DNA of 64,000 nucleotides from Clostridiales bacterium (GTDB lineage Bacteria > Bacillota > Clostridia > Christensenellales > Borkfalkiaceae): positions 62,001 through 126,000 of the forward strand of contig SVHN01000002.1 in NCBI GenBank assembly GCA_015055805.1, written 5' to 3'. Below the pieces are notes generated by a model. That model ran no database searches. It saw only the letters and a program-made list of their open reading frames with translations, and was not told the DNA's origin. The translations under genes were made by a program, and so were the position numbers. Below are positions 8,385-18,107 of the stretch, piece after piece (positions within the stretch are counted from its first letter, which is position 1; each line of letters opens with the position of its first letter).

Positions 8385-10355
8385 ATGCAAGACGTAAAAC
8401 AACTTACTATTAACGCTATTAGGGTACTCTCTGCCGAGGCTATCCAAAAAGCAAACTCCGGTCACCCCGGTCTTCCCCTCGGTGCTGCTCCTATCGGTTA
8501 CGCAGCATTTACTAACATGGTTTTCAACCCGAAAGATACCGCGTTTGACAACCGCGACAGATTCGTTCTTTCCGCAGGTCACGGTTCTATGCTTGATTAC
8601 GCGCTTTACTATCTCTTCGGATTCGGTCTTACCAAAGAAGACATCATGAACTTCCGTCAGCTCGGCTCACGCACGGCTGGTCACCCCGAATACGGTGTTT
8701 GCCCCGGCGTTGAAACCAGCACCGGTCCGCTCGGACAAGGTATTGCTAACGCTGTTGGTATGGCTATCGCTGAAGCTTATCTTGCTGAAAAATTCAACAA
8801 AGAAGGTTTCCCCGTAGTTGACCACTACACCTACGCTCTCTGCGGCGACGGCTGTATGCAGGAAGGTATCGAAAACGAGGCTGCATCACTTGCAGGCGCG
8901 CTTAAACTTGGCAAGCTTATCGTTTTATACGACGATAACGATATCACTATCGAAGGCGATACGGATATTACCTTTACCGAAAACGTTGGCAAACGTCACG
9001 AGGCTCTCGGTTGGCAGGTAATCAACGTTAAGGACGCTAACGATATCGGCGCACTTAACCGCGCTATCAAGAAAGCTAAGGCTGAAACCGAAAAGCCTTC
9101 GCTCATCATCATCAAATCTCTTATCGGTTACGGTTCACATCTCGTTGGCAAGGCTGCTTGCCACGGCGCACCGCTCGGTGAAGAAGGCGTTGCAACCTTA
9201 AAGAAAAACCTTGACTGGACGGGCGAACCGTTTGAAGTTCCCGAAGAAGTATTCAAACACTGCAAGAAGTTTGCTAATAAAGGCAGACGCGCTGAAAGGG
9301 CTTGGAAAGCAATGTTTAAGGCTTATGCTGAAGCTTACCCCGAACTCGCAAAAGAGTATATTTCTTGGAAGAAGAAAGAACTTCCCGATCTTAAAGCTAT
9401 CGAAGAATTGTGGCAGTTTGAAAAGGACGACGCGTCCAGAGGTTACGGCGCAACCGTTCTCAACAAACTCGCTAAATATATTCCGCAGCTTATCGGCGGT
9501 AGTGCTGACTTAGCACCTGCTAACAAATCCAACATGAAATCTCGCGGCGAATTCTTACCTAACGACAGAACCGGTTCAAACATGCACTTCGGTATCCGTG
9601 AACACGCTATGGCGGCTATCGTCAACGGTATGTATTTGCACGGCGGTCTTATCCCCTACTGCGCAACGTTCGCTGTTTTCTCTGACTACATGAAGAACGC
9701 TATGCGTATGTCGGCAATTATGGAACTCCCCGTAATTTATATCCTTACTCACGACTCTATCGGTGTCGGCGAAGACGGACCTACACACCAGCCTATCGAA
9801 CACCTTGCAGGTCTCCGCGCTATGCCGCACATGAAAGTTTATCGTCCCGCAGACGGCAGAGAAACCACCGCTGCTTGGATCAACGCTCTCACCGGCAAAG
9901 ATCCGTCTTGCTTGGTTCTTTCTCGTCAGACTATTCCTATGCTTGACGGCACGGGCGAAAAGGCTATGAAAGGTGGATATATCCTCGCTGATTCAGCTAA
10001 GAAAACCCCCGACGTTATTCTTATCGCTACTGGTAGTGAAGTTAACCTTGCAGTATCTGCTAAGGCAAAACTCGCTGAACAGGGTGTTGATGCAAGAGTC
10101 GTTTCTATGCCTTGCGTAGAAGACTTTGAAGCACAGAGCGAGAAGTATAAAGAAAGCGTTCTTCCGAAAGCTGTACGCGCTAGGGTTGCTATTGAAGCAG
10201 GCTCACCCATGTGCTGGTACAAGTACGTTGGTATGGACGGAAAGATTATCGGTATGGAATCTTTCGGCGAATCTGCTCCTGCAGGTAAGCTTTTCGTTAA
10301 ATACGGTTTCACCGTTGATAACGTTGTAAACACCGCGTTAGAAGTAATTAAATAA
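8385..10355 (+). CDS. tkt: Transketolase
   Basis: Thiamine-diphosphate enzyme of the non-oxidative pentose phosphate pathway; it moves two-carbon ketol units between sugar phosphates. The single chain has 656 residues, normal for full-length transketolase. Visible features are KANSGHPGLPLGAAPIGYA near the N-terminus, the cofactor motif GDGCMQEGI...DDNDITIEG, the middle-domain FGIREHAMAAIVNGM, and THDSIGVGEDGPTHQPIEHL. AGGAGG lies 6 nt before the ATG. The gene has its own promoter and terminator and is a single transcription unit. Its codon use is visibly richer in C-ending codons than that of its neighbours, consistent with high expression. Confidence 0.98.
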   Translation: MQDVKQLTINAIRVLSAEAIQKANSGHPGLPLGAAPIGYAAFTNMVFNPKDTAFDNRDRFVLSAGHGSMLDYALYYLFGFGLTKEDIMNFRQLGSRTAGHPEYGVCPGVETSTGPLGQGIANAVGMAIAEAYLAEKFNKEGFPVVDHYTYALCGDGCMQEGIENEAASLAGALKLGKLIVLYDDNDITIEGDTDITFTENVGKRHEALGWQVINVKDANDIGALNRAIKKAKAETEKPSLIIIKSLIGYGSHLVGKAACHGAPLGEEGVATLKKNLDWTGEPFEVPEEVFKHCKKFANKGRRAERAWKAMFKAYAEAYPELAKEYISWKKKELPDLKAIEELWQFEKDDASRGYGATVLNKLAKYIPQLIGGSADLAPANKSNMKSRGEFLPNDRTGSNMHFGIREHAMAAIVNGMYLHGGLIPYCATFAVFSDYMKNAMRMSAIMELPVIYILTHDSIGVGEDGPTHQPIEHLAGLRAMPHMKVYRPADGRETTAAWINALTGKDPSCLVLSRQTIPMLDGTGEKAMKGGYILADSAKKTPDVILIATGSEVNLAVSAKAKLAEQGVDARVVSMPCVEDFEAQSEKYKESVLPKAVRARVAIEAGSPMCWYKYVGMDGKIIGMESFGESAPAGKLFVKYGFTVDNVVNTALEVIK

Positions 10356-10370
10356 TTACCGAAAAAGATT

Positions 10371-10406
10371 AAGGGCGTGTGCTGGTGCACACGCCCTTGT
10401 TTTTTA
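10371..10406 (+). terminator. Rho-independent terminator after tkt
   Basis: AAGGGCGTGTG pairs with CACACGCCCTT, followed by GTTTTTTAT. Confidence 0.9.
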
Positions 10407-10415
10407 TATAAGGTT

Positions 10416-11213
10416 TTAATCTATCGTGTATTTATATAGCGACGACTTGGACACACCGCGTTCTTTAGCGACGGCTTTTAATGCGTCTTTTTTGTCCATG
10501 CCCTGTTTAATATATAGTTCTATATGTTCCTTTTCGGTAAGGTTTAGGTTTTGGTTTTGCCTTGTTCCACCTTCAATTAGAATTACGTATTCGCCTTTGG
10601 GTTCGGTGGGCAGTCCTTCTGAAAGATTGAACCGTTCAGCGCGTTCGTGAAGTTTGGTTATCTCCTTAACGGCAACGGCTTTGCGGTCACCGAACACAGA
10701 ATAAATACTTTCCAAATCTTTTTTAACGTCGTGCGGCGCAGAATAAAAAATTAAGGTTAAGTCTAAATCCTTATACTTTTCTAAAAAGGCTTTTCTTTCC
10801 GAACTTTTATCGGGCATAAACCCTAAAAAGCAAAACTTAGAACTGTCCAGCCCCGCTAAAACTAGCGCGGAAATAAATGCACACGCCCCCGGAATTACCG
10901 TAAACTCTAAGTCGTTTTCAATGAGTTTATCGACCAAAACGCTACCGGGGTCGGATACGATAGGCATACCTGCGTCGGTAATTACCGCTATGCTTTTCCC
11001 CGATTTTAATTTGTCAATTATCTTTTCACTAATCTCTTTTTCGTTAAACTTGTGATAAGCAAACAGCGGTTTTTTTATCTCGTAAGCGTTCAAAAGACCT
11101 AACGAGTGTCTAGTGTCCTCACAAGCAATCTCGTCCACGCTTTTTAGAACTTCTAAGGCGCGCAGCGATATATCTTTTAAGTTCCCTATCGGGGTTGCAA
11201 CAAAATATAACAT
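10416..11213 (-). CDS. rsmI: 16S rRNA (cytidine(1402)-2'-O)-methyltransferase RsmI
   Basis: SAM-dependent enzyme that methylates the ribose of C1402 in the decoding centre. It belongs to the tetrapyrrole-methylase fold: FVATPIGNLKDISLRALEVL at the start, CEDTRHS, TDAGMPIVSDPG and a proline/glycine loop. The C-terminal part resembles a helix-turn-helix (GVSKSSLYKYTID), as is usual for this family. I prefer the ATG at 11211-11213 (265 residues, MLYFVATPIG), preceded by GAGAG; an alternative TTG at 11228 overlaps the trmN6 stop. Translational coupling to trmN6 is likely. Confidence 0.95.
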   Translation of the reverse strand: MLYFVATPIGNLKDISLRALEVLKSVDEIACEDTRHSLGLLNAYEIKKPLFAYHKFNEKEISEKIIDKLKSGKSIAVITDAGMPIVSDPGSVLVDKLIENDLEFTVIPGACAFISALVLAGLDSSKFCFLGFMPDKSSERKAFLEKYKDLDLTLIFYSAPHDVKKDLESIYSVFGDRKAVAVKEITKLHERAERFNLSEGLPTEPKGEYVILIEGGTRQNQNLNLTEKEHIELYIKQGMDKKDALKAVAKERGVSKSSLYKYTID

Positions 11214-11224
11214 AATTTCTCTCT

Positions 11225-11890
11225 TCAATTGATAATCGTCGGCAAAACTTTAAGTCCGCTCTTTCCGCCTTTAACACCTTCCATAAGGAAAAGGTACGGC
11301 TCTTTATTTCCACCGCTTACAAACTGCAAGGTTTTAGGCTCGATATTTTTTTGTTTAAGTTCGGTTATAACTTCAACAAGTCTGTCTGCACGGTGAACAA
11401 GGTTTACCCTACCCCCGAATTTTAACGACGTGGATATTGCCGAAACAAGGTCTGTTAGTGGTAGCGTAAGTTCGGTTCTACAAACGGCAATACAGTCTTT
11501 TTCGTCGATAAAGCCTTTGCCTATCGGCATATACGGCGGATTGCAGGTTATAAGCGAAAACTTTCCAGCATACTTTGAGCCAAGGTCTTGAAGTCTAACG
11601 TTTTCCGCATTAAAAATTTCACCAAGATTATTTAATTCTATACTCTTTTTAGATAGTTCGTAAAGCGGTTTTTGCATTTCAAAAAAGGATACGCTCTTTA
11701 TAAGGTTTTTATTTAACCCGTAAAGATGAAAGCCAACTATACCGCTTCCCGAACAAAAATCCGCAACGACGTCACCTTTTTTTACTTTGGTAAATTTAGA
11801 TAAAAGTACCGAGTCGGAAGTGAAACGGTACAGTTCGTCGTCTTGATAAATTTTTATACCTTCTAAAAAAAGGTCTTCTAATCTTTCCAT
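11225..11890 (-). CDS. trmN6: tRNA1(Val) (adenine(37)-N6)-methyltransferase-like protein
   Basis: Rossmann-fold SAM methyltransferase of 221 residues. It shows the SAM-binding loop VADFCSGSGIVGFHL near residue 40 and the N6-adenine signature NPPY (LITCNPPYMPIG) near residue 118. Pairing with rsmI is a common Firmicute arrangement. No clear Shine-Dalgarno sequence precedes the ATG. The substrate adenine is inferred from family membership; other small N6 or rRNA/tRNA targets are possible. Confidence 0.88.
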   Translation of the reverse strand: MERLEDLFLEGIKIYQDDELYRFTSDSVLLSKFTKVKKGDVVADFCSGSGIVGFHLYGLNKNLIKSVSFFEMQKPLYELSKKSIELNNLGEIFNAENVRLQDLGSKYAGKFSLITCNPPYMPIGKGFIDEKDCIAVCRTELTLPLTDLVSAISTSLKFGGRVNLVHRADRLVEVITELKQKNIEPKTLQFVSGGNKEPYLFLMEGVKGGKSGLKVLPTIIN

Positions 11891-11926
11891 AGTTTTATAA
11901 TTTTTTATTGGTTTATAGTTAAAATA

Positions 11927-13142
<1,216 letters not shown>

Positions 13143-13223
13143 CTAATGATAGCATAAATAACGAAAAATATCAATAATTTAGCAGCAATAGTTAAAATAC
13201 TTGGCACAATTTTGGTCATATGC

Positions 13224-13251
13224 TTGATTATTTTGGGTTTTATGCTATAAT
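13224..13251 (+). promoter_or_regulatory. Promoter for the CorC/HlyC-like gene
   Basis: TTGATT (13224-13229), 16-nt spacer, TATAAT (13246-13251), about 55 nt before the chosen start. Confidence 0.65.
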
Positions 13252-13307
13252 ATATCTGTACGCCTTTGCGTATAATAATTATATTTCTTTTATTTAAGGA
13301 GGATTTT

Positions 13308-14636
13308 ATGCCATCAGACGGCTCTGTTCCGTTGCAAACCTTGTTACTCTCAGGATTCACCCCTAACTTTAACGTCGGCTTGCTCATAGCAATCATAGCG
13401 TTAGTAATAATGTCTGGTTTTTTCTCATCAACGGAAACTGCTTACTCTTGCGCAAACAAAATCAAATTGCGCTCACTCGTTTCTAACGGGAACAAACGTG
13501 CTAAAAACGTTCTTCACCTTGCAGAAACAAACTACGATAGGTTTATCAGCACGGTTTTAATCGGTAACAATATCGTCAACCTTTCGGCTACAACGCTAGC
13601 GACCATATTCTTTGCTAATCTTATTGCCGACGGAAATACTTCAGCGGTTGTTTCTACCGCGGTAATGACGGTTGCCGTTCTAATATTCGGCGAAATCACA
13701 CCGAAGTTCCTTGCTAAAACCTTTCCGGAAAAATTCTCGATGGCGTTCTATCCCATTATTAAATTTTTCTATTACTTATTCTTCCCACTAAACCTAATAT
13801 TTGGCGGTTGGAAATGGATGCTCAGTAAAGTATTCCGCTTAAAGAACGCGGAAATCGTTACCGAAGACGAAATCATGACCATCGTTGAAGAGGCGGAAGA
13901 AGACGGCACGCTCGGCACGGAAGAAACCCAGCTTATCCGCTCGGTTATCGAGTTTGACGACTTGGAAGTCGGGGATATTCTAGTTCCCAGAGTAAATATA
14001 GTCGGCGTGGATATTGCCTCTTCTATGGAAGATATACGTAAAGTGTTTAACCGCGAAGGTTATTCACGCGTACCCGTTTATAAGGATAGCATTGATACTA
14101 TAATCGGTACTATTCATGAAAAAGACTTCTTTAACGCCTACCTTAACGGAAAGAAAGGTATCGACGGTATAATGCAGAACGCTTTCTATACCACCGAACA
14201 CGCTAAAATTTCCGATCTTCTTAGACAGTTGCAGAAAAAGAAAGTACATATCGCAGTCGTTTTGGACGAATACGGCGGTACGCTTGGACTTGTAACGTTA
14301 GAAGATATCTTAGAAGAACTAGTCGGGGAAATTTACGACGAGCACGACGAGATTATCAATTATTATAAACAATTATCTAGCGACACTTTCTTGATTGACG
14401 GTAACGCACCGCTTGACGATACGTTTGAATATCTTGGACTTCCCAAAAACGAGGACGAAGAGTTTGAGGCTATAACGGTCAGCGGTTGGATAATCGAACT
14501 GCTCGGTGAAATTCCAAAAGCAGGCGAAAAACTAACCCACAAAAACCTTGACGTGGAAGTGCTTAAATCTACGGTAAAGAAAATACTTCAAGTAAAAATC
14601 GTAGTCAATCCACTAGAAGAAACCGAAGAAGAATAA
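13308..14636 (+). CDS. CNNM/CBS-domain transporter of the HlyC/CorC family
   Basis: Membrane protein of 442 residues. It has an N-terminal CNNM (DUF21) domain with about four hydrophobic segments (residues 15-150, including SGFFSSTETAYSCAN and FGEITPKFLAKTFP), a linker, a CBS-domain pair (about 195-320; VPRVNIVGVDIASSM, VVLDEYGGTLGLVTLEDILE) and a C-terminal CorC_HlyC domain. Family members are linked to magnesium or cobalt export and magnesium homeostasis; the older hemolysin name is misleading. I chose the ATG at 13308 because AAGGAGGA precedes it; the upstream ATG at 13266 would overlap the promoter and has no ribosome site. Confidence 0.92.
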   Translation: MPSDGSVPLQTLLLSGFTPNFNVGLLIAIIALVIMSGFFSSTETAYSCANKIKLRSLVSNGNKRAKNVLHLAETNYDRFISTVLIGNNIVNLSATTLATIFFANLIADGNTSAVVSTAVMTVAVLIFGEITPKFLAKTFPEKFSMAFYPIIKFFYYLFFPLNLIFGGWKWMLSKVFRLKNAEIVTEDEIMTIVEEAEEDGTLGTEETQLIRSVIEFDDLEVGDILVPRVNIVGVDIASSMEDIRKVFNREGYSRVPVYKDSIDTIIGTIHEKDFFNAYLNGKKGIDGIMQNAFYTTEHAKISDLLRQLQKKKVHIAVVLDEYGGTLGLVTLEDILEELVGEIYDEHDEIINYYKQLSSDTFLIDGNAPLDDTFEYLGLPKNEDEEFEAITVSGWIIELLGEIPKAGEKLTHKNLDVEVLKSTVKKILQVKIVVNPLEETEEE

Positions 14637-14650
14637 ATAAAAAATTTTTA

Positions 14651-14677
14651 CTGCCACTTATAATTTTTAAGTGGCAG
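14651..14677 (+). terminator. Stem-loop between the CorC-like gene and tRNA-Arg
   Basis: CTGCCACTTA pairs with TAAGTGGCAG across a 7-nt loop. The downstream T-run is short, so termination may be partial and may allow read-through into tRNA-Arg 4 nt later. Confidence 0.55.
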
Positions 14678-14681
14678 TTAT

Positions 14682-14758
14682 GCACCCGTAGCGCAATTGG
14701 ATAGAGCGTCGCCCTCCGACGGCGAAGGCTATGGGTTCGACTCCCGTCGGGTGCACCA
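14682..14758 (+). tRNA. tRNA-Arg (anticodon CCG)
   Basis: Cloverleaf of 77 nt: acceptor GCACCCG pairs with CGGGTGC, discriminator A, encoded CCA. The anticodon stem CGTCGCC...GGCG holds the loop CTCCGAC, giving CCG for codon CGG. The T-arm reads GGGTTCGACTCCC. The last 17 nt plus four A are duplicated at 14833-14853. Confidence 0.95.
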
Positions 14759-14768
14759 AAAACTTTAG

Positions 14769-14817
14769 TTCGGACGCCTTTGATGGGCTTTTTTACATAG
14801 ACTTAGTCCTCCGTAGC
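14769..14817 (+). repeat. Post-tRNA 50-bp repeat, copy 1
   Basis: Begins TTCGGACGCCTTTGATGGGC, contains GACTTAGTCC and ends CGTAGC. Related copies follow the tRNA-Glu units at 44151-44200 and 44388-44437. Identity is highest with the last: the first 15 bases are the same, as are GACTTAGTCC and CGTAGC. Confidence 0.75.
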
Positions 14818-14832
14818 GTAAGCGTAGGAGCG

Positions 14833-14853
14833 TCCCGTCGGGTGCACCAAAAA
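14833..14853 (+). repeat. Duplicate of the tRNA-Arg 3' end
   Basis: A 21-bp direct repeat of 14742-14762: TCCCGTCGGGTGCACCA followed by A-run. It covers the 3' half of the T-arm, the acceptor 3' strand and CCA, separated from the original by 70 bp that hold the post-tRNA repeat. It resembles the attachment-site duplications left by tRNA-targeting integration, but no integrase is nearby. Confidence 0.8.
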
Positions 14854-14869
14854 AACAATCGTAAAAATT

Positions 14870-15436
14870 ATGAAACTAATATTAGCAAGTAAATCGCCGA
14901 GAAGAAAGGAAATTTTAAGTAAGTTCGGATTCCATTTTGAAGTTAAAGTAGCAGATTTTTCCGAACTAGATTTTTTGGGTGATCCCGAAAAGACGGCAAA
15001 AGAAAATGCGTTTGGAAAAGCAAAAGCCACTTTTAATGCTTGCCTAGACAAAGACGTTATCGTTATAGGCTCTGATACCGTGGTCGCTATCGACGGCAAA
15101 ATTTTAGGCAAGCCTAAAAATAAAGCCGACGCTTTTAATATGCTTAAAAATTTGTCGGGTAAAACTCACCAAGTTATATCTGGATACGCGCTTATAGGTA
15201 AAAACTTTGAAAAGGTCGGCTTTGATAAAAGCCTAGTTACCTTTAACAACCTTTCCGATAAACTTATTAACGAATACGTCGAGAGCGGTTCTCCCCTCGA
15301 TAAAGCCGGCGCGTACGGAATACAGGACGACTTCCCTATCGTTAAAAATTATCAAGGCAGTTTATATAACGTAATAGGTCTGCCGATTGAAAAAATTAGT
15401 CCTGTACTTAACAGCATATTAAAAACCGAAAATTAA
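14870..15436 (+). CDS. maf: Maf-family nucleoside triphosphate pyrophosphatase
   Basis: Cytoplasmic enzyme of 188 residues that hydrolyses dTTP/UTP or modified NTPs to monophosphates; in Bacillus it is linked to septum formation. Signatures: LASKSPRRKEIL at the N-terminus, the metal-binding SDTVVAIDGKILGKP near residue 63, and KAGAYGIQD near residue 142. No Shine-Dalgarno is visible before the ATG, and the gene starts 17 nt after the duplicated tRNA-Arg tail, so it is probably read from the tRNA-Arg transcript. Confidence 0.93.
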   Translation: MKLILASKSPRRKEILSKFGFHFEVKVADFSELDFLGDPEKTAKENAFGKAKATFNACLDKDVIVIGSDTVVAIDGKILGKPKNKADAFNMLKNLSGKTHQVISGYALIGKNFEKVGFDKSLVTFNNLSDKLINEYVESGSPLDKAGAYGIQDDFPIVKNYQGSLYNVIGLPIEKISPVLNSILKTEN

Positions 15437-15453
15437 TTCGGTTTTCGATATAC

Positions 15454-15487
15454 AAAAAAAGCAATCTAGTCGTTGTAGATTGCTTTT
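15454..15487. terminator. Bidirectional terminator between maf and purC
   Basis: AAAAAGCAATCTA pairs with TAGATTGCTTTTT around a 7-nt loop, with A-run on the left and T-run on the right, serving both convergent genes. Confidence 0.9.
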
Positions 15488-15504
15488 TCTTTTTTTTGTT
15501 ATGA

Positions 15505-16203
15505 TTATCTATTGTTGATAAGTTTGGTAAGTTCAACGGGTTCAACGATTTTGTCGCCCTTATAAACACGCATGTTGCCCGACGCGATTTCGTCAATTAA
15601 GATAACTTCGCCGTTATTGTAGCCGAACTCAAACTTAATATCCCAAAGGTCAAGACCGATTTCTTTAAGGTCGTCTGCAACGATTTTAGTGATTTTCAAG
15701 GTCTGCTCTTTCATGCTGTTGAACTGTTCTTGAGTCATAACGCCGAGAGCAGCCAAGCCTTCGCTAGTTACTAGCGGATCACCCTTTTCGTCGTTCTTAA
15801 AAGTACACTCAACGTAACCGCCTTCTAAACGAGTTCCGTTTTTGATGTATTCGCCGTATCTGCGAACAAAACTACCAGTTGCAACCAAACGGCAAATAAC
15901 TTCTAAGCCGTTACCGCCCTGCGCTTTACCAAAGCACTCGGCAGGAAGAACTTCCATAGTAGCATTTTCGATATCAGCAGAAACGTAGTGTGTTTTGATG
16001 CCTGCTTTTTTAAGCATTTCAAAGTAGTAAACCGAAGTGATAAGGTTTGCCTTGCCGATACCTTCAATGGTAAGACCTACGCTGTTTTCACCCGGATCGA
16101 ACACGCCGTCTTTACCCGTGCAATCGTCCTTGAATTTGAGCATAACGTTGCCGTTATCAAGCTTATAAACATCTTTTGTTTTACCTTCGTAAAGTTTTTT
16201 CAT
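15505..16203 (-). CDS. purC: SAICAR synthetase PurC
   Basis: Joins aspartate to CAIR in purine synthesis, using ATP. At 232 residues it has normal bacterial length. It begins [20 protein letters not shown] (the ATP-binding lobe) and contains the segment [11 protein letters not shown] and the C-terminal [20 protein letters not shown]. It stands alone: no other pur gene lies beside it. AAGGTG lies 8 nt before the start and a clear promoter lies 34 nt farther up. I see no purine riboswitch in the leader, which is under 40 nt. Confidence 0.97.
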   Translation of the reverse strand: MKKLYEGKTKDVYKLDNGNVMLKFKDDCTGKDGVFDPGENSVGLTIEGIGKANLITSVYYFEMLKKAGIKTHYVSADIENATMEVLPAECFGKAQGGNGLEVICRLVATGSFVRRYGEYIKNGTRLEGGYVECTFKNDEKGDPLVTSEGLAALGVMTQEQFNSMKEQTLKITKIVADDLKEIGLDLWDIKFEFGYNNGEVILIDEIASGNMRVYKGDKIVEPVELTKLINNR

Positions 16204-16237
16204 AAAAACACCTTCTTTTTATAGAATTTACAGTCAT

Positions 16238-16266
16238 ATTATAACAAATTCAATCTAGTTTTGCAA
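16238..16266 (-). promoter_or_regulatory. Promoter for purC
   Basis: Minus-strand TTGCAA (16261-16266), 17-nt spacer, TATAAT (16238-16243). Confidence 0.75.
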
Positions 16267-16340
16267 TAATATAAAAGGCGGTTATATAAAATTTTTATTT
16301 ATACGAATTAAAAGCACAGATTATCACGCTGCGCGTTTTA

Positions 16341-16370
16341 AGTGAAGAGTGAAGAGTGAATAGTTGCGGT
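16341..16370. repeat. AGTGAAGAGTGAATAGTTG repeat, locus 2
   Basis: AGTGAAGAGTGAAGAGTGAA followed by TAGTTGCGGT, with one extra GTGAAGA unit compared with 6432-6454. It lies 8 nt before interspersed element copy 4. Confidence 0.6.
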
Positions 16371-16377
16371 ATAAACA

Positions 16378-16504
16378 TTTTAAGGCTTAGAAACAAGCAA
16401 GACAAGGAAGGCAAAAATTGACGAAGTGCGTGTACTTTTTGTACACAATCAAGTCAATTTTTTTAGCCTGACACAGCAGTGCGAAGTTTAGAACGGATTA
16501 AAAA
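16378..16504 (+). repeat. Structured interspersed element, copy 4
   Basis: Outer arms TTTTAAGGCTTAGAAAC and GTTTAGAACGGATTAAAA. The middle stem is AAAAATTGAC (16413-16422) with GTCAATTTTT (16453-16462), a perfect 10 bp. The inner hairpin is GTGTAC (16430-16435) with GTACAC (16441-16446). Tandem with copy 5. Confidence 0.87.
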
Positions 16505-16505
16505 A

Positions 16506-16633
16506 TTTAAGACGTTAGATGCAAGTGTGGCTAGGCTCGAAAAGTGGGACGGACACGATTGACCTTGTCGGTCATTCGGGGTCGTATCCGCTTTTCAGTA
16601 AACGACGCCACACGCCGCAGATAAAGGCTTAAA
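16506..16633 (+). repeat. Structured interspersed element, copy 5
   Basis: Outer arms TTTAAGACGTTAGATGC and GCAGATAAAGGCTTAAA. A stem GTGTGGC/GCCACAC follows, then GAAAAGTGGGAC paired imperfectly with GTCGTATCCGCTTTTC. The inner hairpin is TGACC (16560-16564) with GGTCA (16570-16574). The right edge is 1 nt from the stop codon of the downstream oxidoreductase gene. Confidence 0.85.
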
Positions 16634-16634
16634 A

Positions 16635-17951
16635 TTAGACTTCAATTTTCTTTGTCGCCGTCTTCTTAGATTGATTAAATGCCATATTTGAATAGCCTGT
16701 GGTGCTCTTCAAGTCTTCTTCAAAAAGTTTTTTCTGAACTTCGTAGACTGCGTCGGGATAAGAAGTTACACCTTGATTGTTGGACGGAATATGGTCGGGT
16801 GAACCTACTTCTGCAAACACGCTCTTTCTATCGTTCCTATATTTTTCACGAACGGCTTTATCACGGAAGTTTGGTACTTCAACAGGAATACCGCCTGCTA
16901 AAATAGAACGGTAAGCGAACATACCGCACATGCACATATCGAGCGCCATATAAATATCAATAGTATCGGCAGCAGGATTGCCGTTAATTTTTTCAACAAA
17001 GTTCCAAGCCGAGTAGAAGTCTGAACCACCGTGTCCAAACACTTTACTTGCCTCGTTATCAATAACGGGTACGACGTCTTCACGCTTGGGGTTTTTATAA
17101 TCGCCTTCAAACGGATCGTATTCTGCGTAAAGTCTGGTATAAGAACCCGTATTTGCAGATGCTCTTGCCGTTTCAAGTCTACCCTTAGAACCATACAACG
17201 AATACCAAGTATTGTGCTTATAAAGTCCACCGTGCAAACTCTTAACGTGCGCGCCGTTTTCAAGTTCGACGATTTCCATGCCGTATGCAGGGGCAAGCTT
17301 ACCCATTCTTGCACTTCTTTCGCCCATTTTGCCCTCAAAGCCTGTAACTTTTACAGGACGAAGTCCGGTCGTAAATATTATCGGGCCTAAAGAGTGAGTG
17401 CAGTAGAATGTGCAATACATTCTATTTCTCCAGTGGGTTTTATCGCCGTAAGCAATGCTAGGCCAAATAGATTCGCAGTTATGAACGTATTCGCACTCTG
17501 CGTATTCCATTTCGCCGATTTGACCTTCCCTAAAACGCTTTTTCATTTCGTATGCGCCGGGCATATAAACGTAGTTTTCCGCGTAAGCGTAAGTTAAACC
17601 CGTTGCTTCGATAGTCTCAACTAGTTCAACAGCCTCTGCCGGTGTCTGAACGGGCAAAACTTCACTTGCGACGTGCTTGCCTGCTTTCAACGCCTTGATT
17701 GCAAAGGGTGCGTGTTCGTGCGCATAGTTAGCAAGCCAAACTGCGTCCATATCGTGTTTAATAAAATCGTCAAAGTTATCGTAAAAGGCAATGTTTCTGT
17801 CGCTGTAATTTGCTTTCTGTCTTTCTAGCGCCTCGGGCCACTTGTCACAAATCGCAACAACTTCGGCGTTATCGGACGCATCACAGTAACTTATCATACT
17901 CGTTCCACGGTACGCGCCGAGAACACCTATCCTTAATTTCTTTTTTTCCAT
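16635..17951 (-). CDS. Gfo/Idh/MocA-family NAD(P)-dependent oxidoreductase
   Basis: 438 residues. The N-terminal Rossmann fold (LRIGVLGAYRGTSMISYCD, about 1-125) binds NAD(P). It is followed by EVLPVQTPAEAVELVE, which holds the position of the family's substrate-proximal Lys motif (here V-L-P instead of the usual E-K-P). The C-terminal alpha/beta domain spans about 130-400. Members act on sugars, inositols or glycosides; the substrate here is unknown. AAGGAG precedes the start. It is divergent from an AraC regulator and near an acetylesterase, which suggests a carbohydrate-utilisation locus. The absence of the usual Lys may mean a non-oxidising role or a different catalytic scheme. Confidence 0.88.
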   Translation of the reverse strand: MEKKKLRIGVLGAYRGTSMISYCDASDNAEVVAICDKWPEALERQKANYSDRNIAFYDNFDDFIKHDMDAVWLANYAHEHAPFAIKALKAGKHVASEVLPVQTPAEAVELVETIEATGLTYAYAENYVYMPGAYEMKKRFREGQIGEMEYAECEYVHNCESIWPSIAYGDKTHWRNRMYCTFYCTHSLGPIIFTTGLRPVKVTGFEGKMGERSARMGKLAPAYGMEIVELENGAHVKSLHGGLYKHNTWYSLYGSKGRLETARASANTGSYTRLYAEYDPFEGDYKNPKREDVVPVIDNEASKVFGHGGSDFYSAWNFVEKINGNPAADTIDIYMALDMCMCGMFAYRSILAGGIPVEVPNFRDKAVREKYRNDRKSVFAEVGSPDHIPSNNQGVTSYPDAVYEVQKKLFEEDLKSTTGYSNMAFNQSKKTATKKIEV

Positions 17952-17988
17952 AAGTCTTTTTCTCCTTTTAATCGAAGTTTGTGACTAT

Positions 17989-18017
17989 ATTTTACCACCC
18001 TACACCCTTACTGTAAA
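17989..18017 (-). promoter_or_regulatory. Promoter for the Gfo/Idh gene
   Basis: Minus-strand TTTACA (18012-18017), 17-nt spacer, TAAAAT (17989-17994). Confidence 0.6.
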
Positions 18018-18060
18018 TGATTTTTTACCCTATAAATATGAAAAAAGGTATTTATTTGCA

Positions 18061-18089
18061 TTGACATACTAATTTTTATCTTATATAAT
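18061..18089 (+). promoter_or_regulatory. Promoter for the AraC-family regulator
   Basis: Consensus TTGACA (18061-18066), 17-nt spacer, TATAAT (18084-18089), 19 nt before the ATG. It is divergent from the Gfo/Idh promoter 43 nt away. Confidence 0.85.
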
Positions 18090-18107
18090 TATCATTAAAG
18101 GTTAGTT

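Noticed and set aside
9926-10390. 154-codon minus-strand frame antisense to tkt
   Set aside because: Lies wholly within the transketolase gene and its terminator, has no ribosome site, and its composition mirrors the sense codons.
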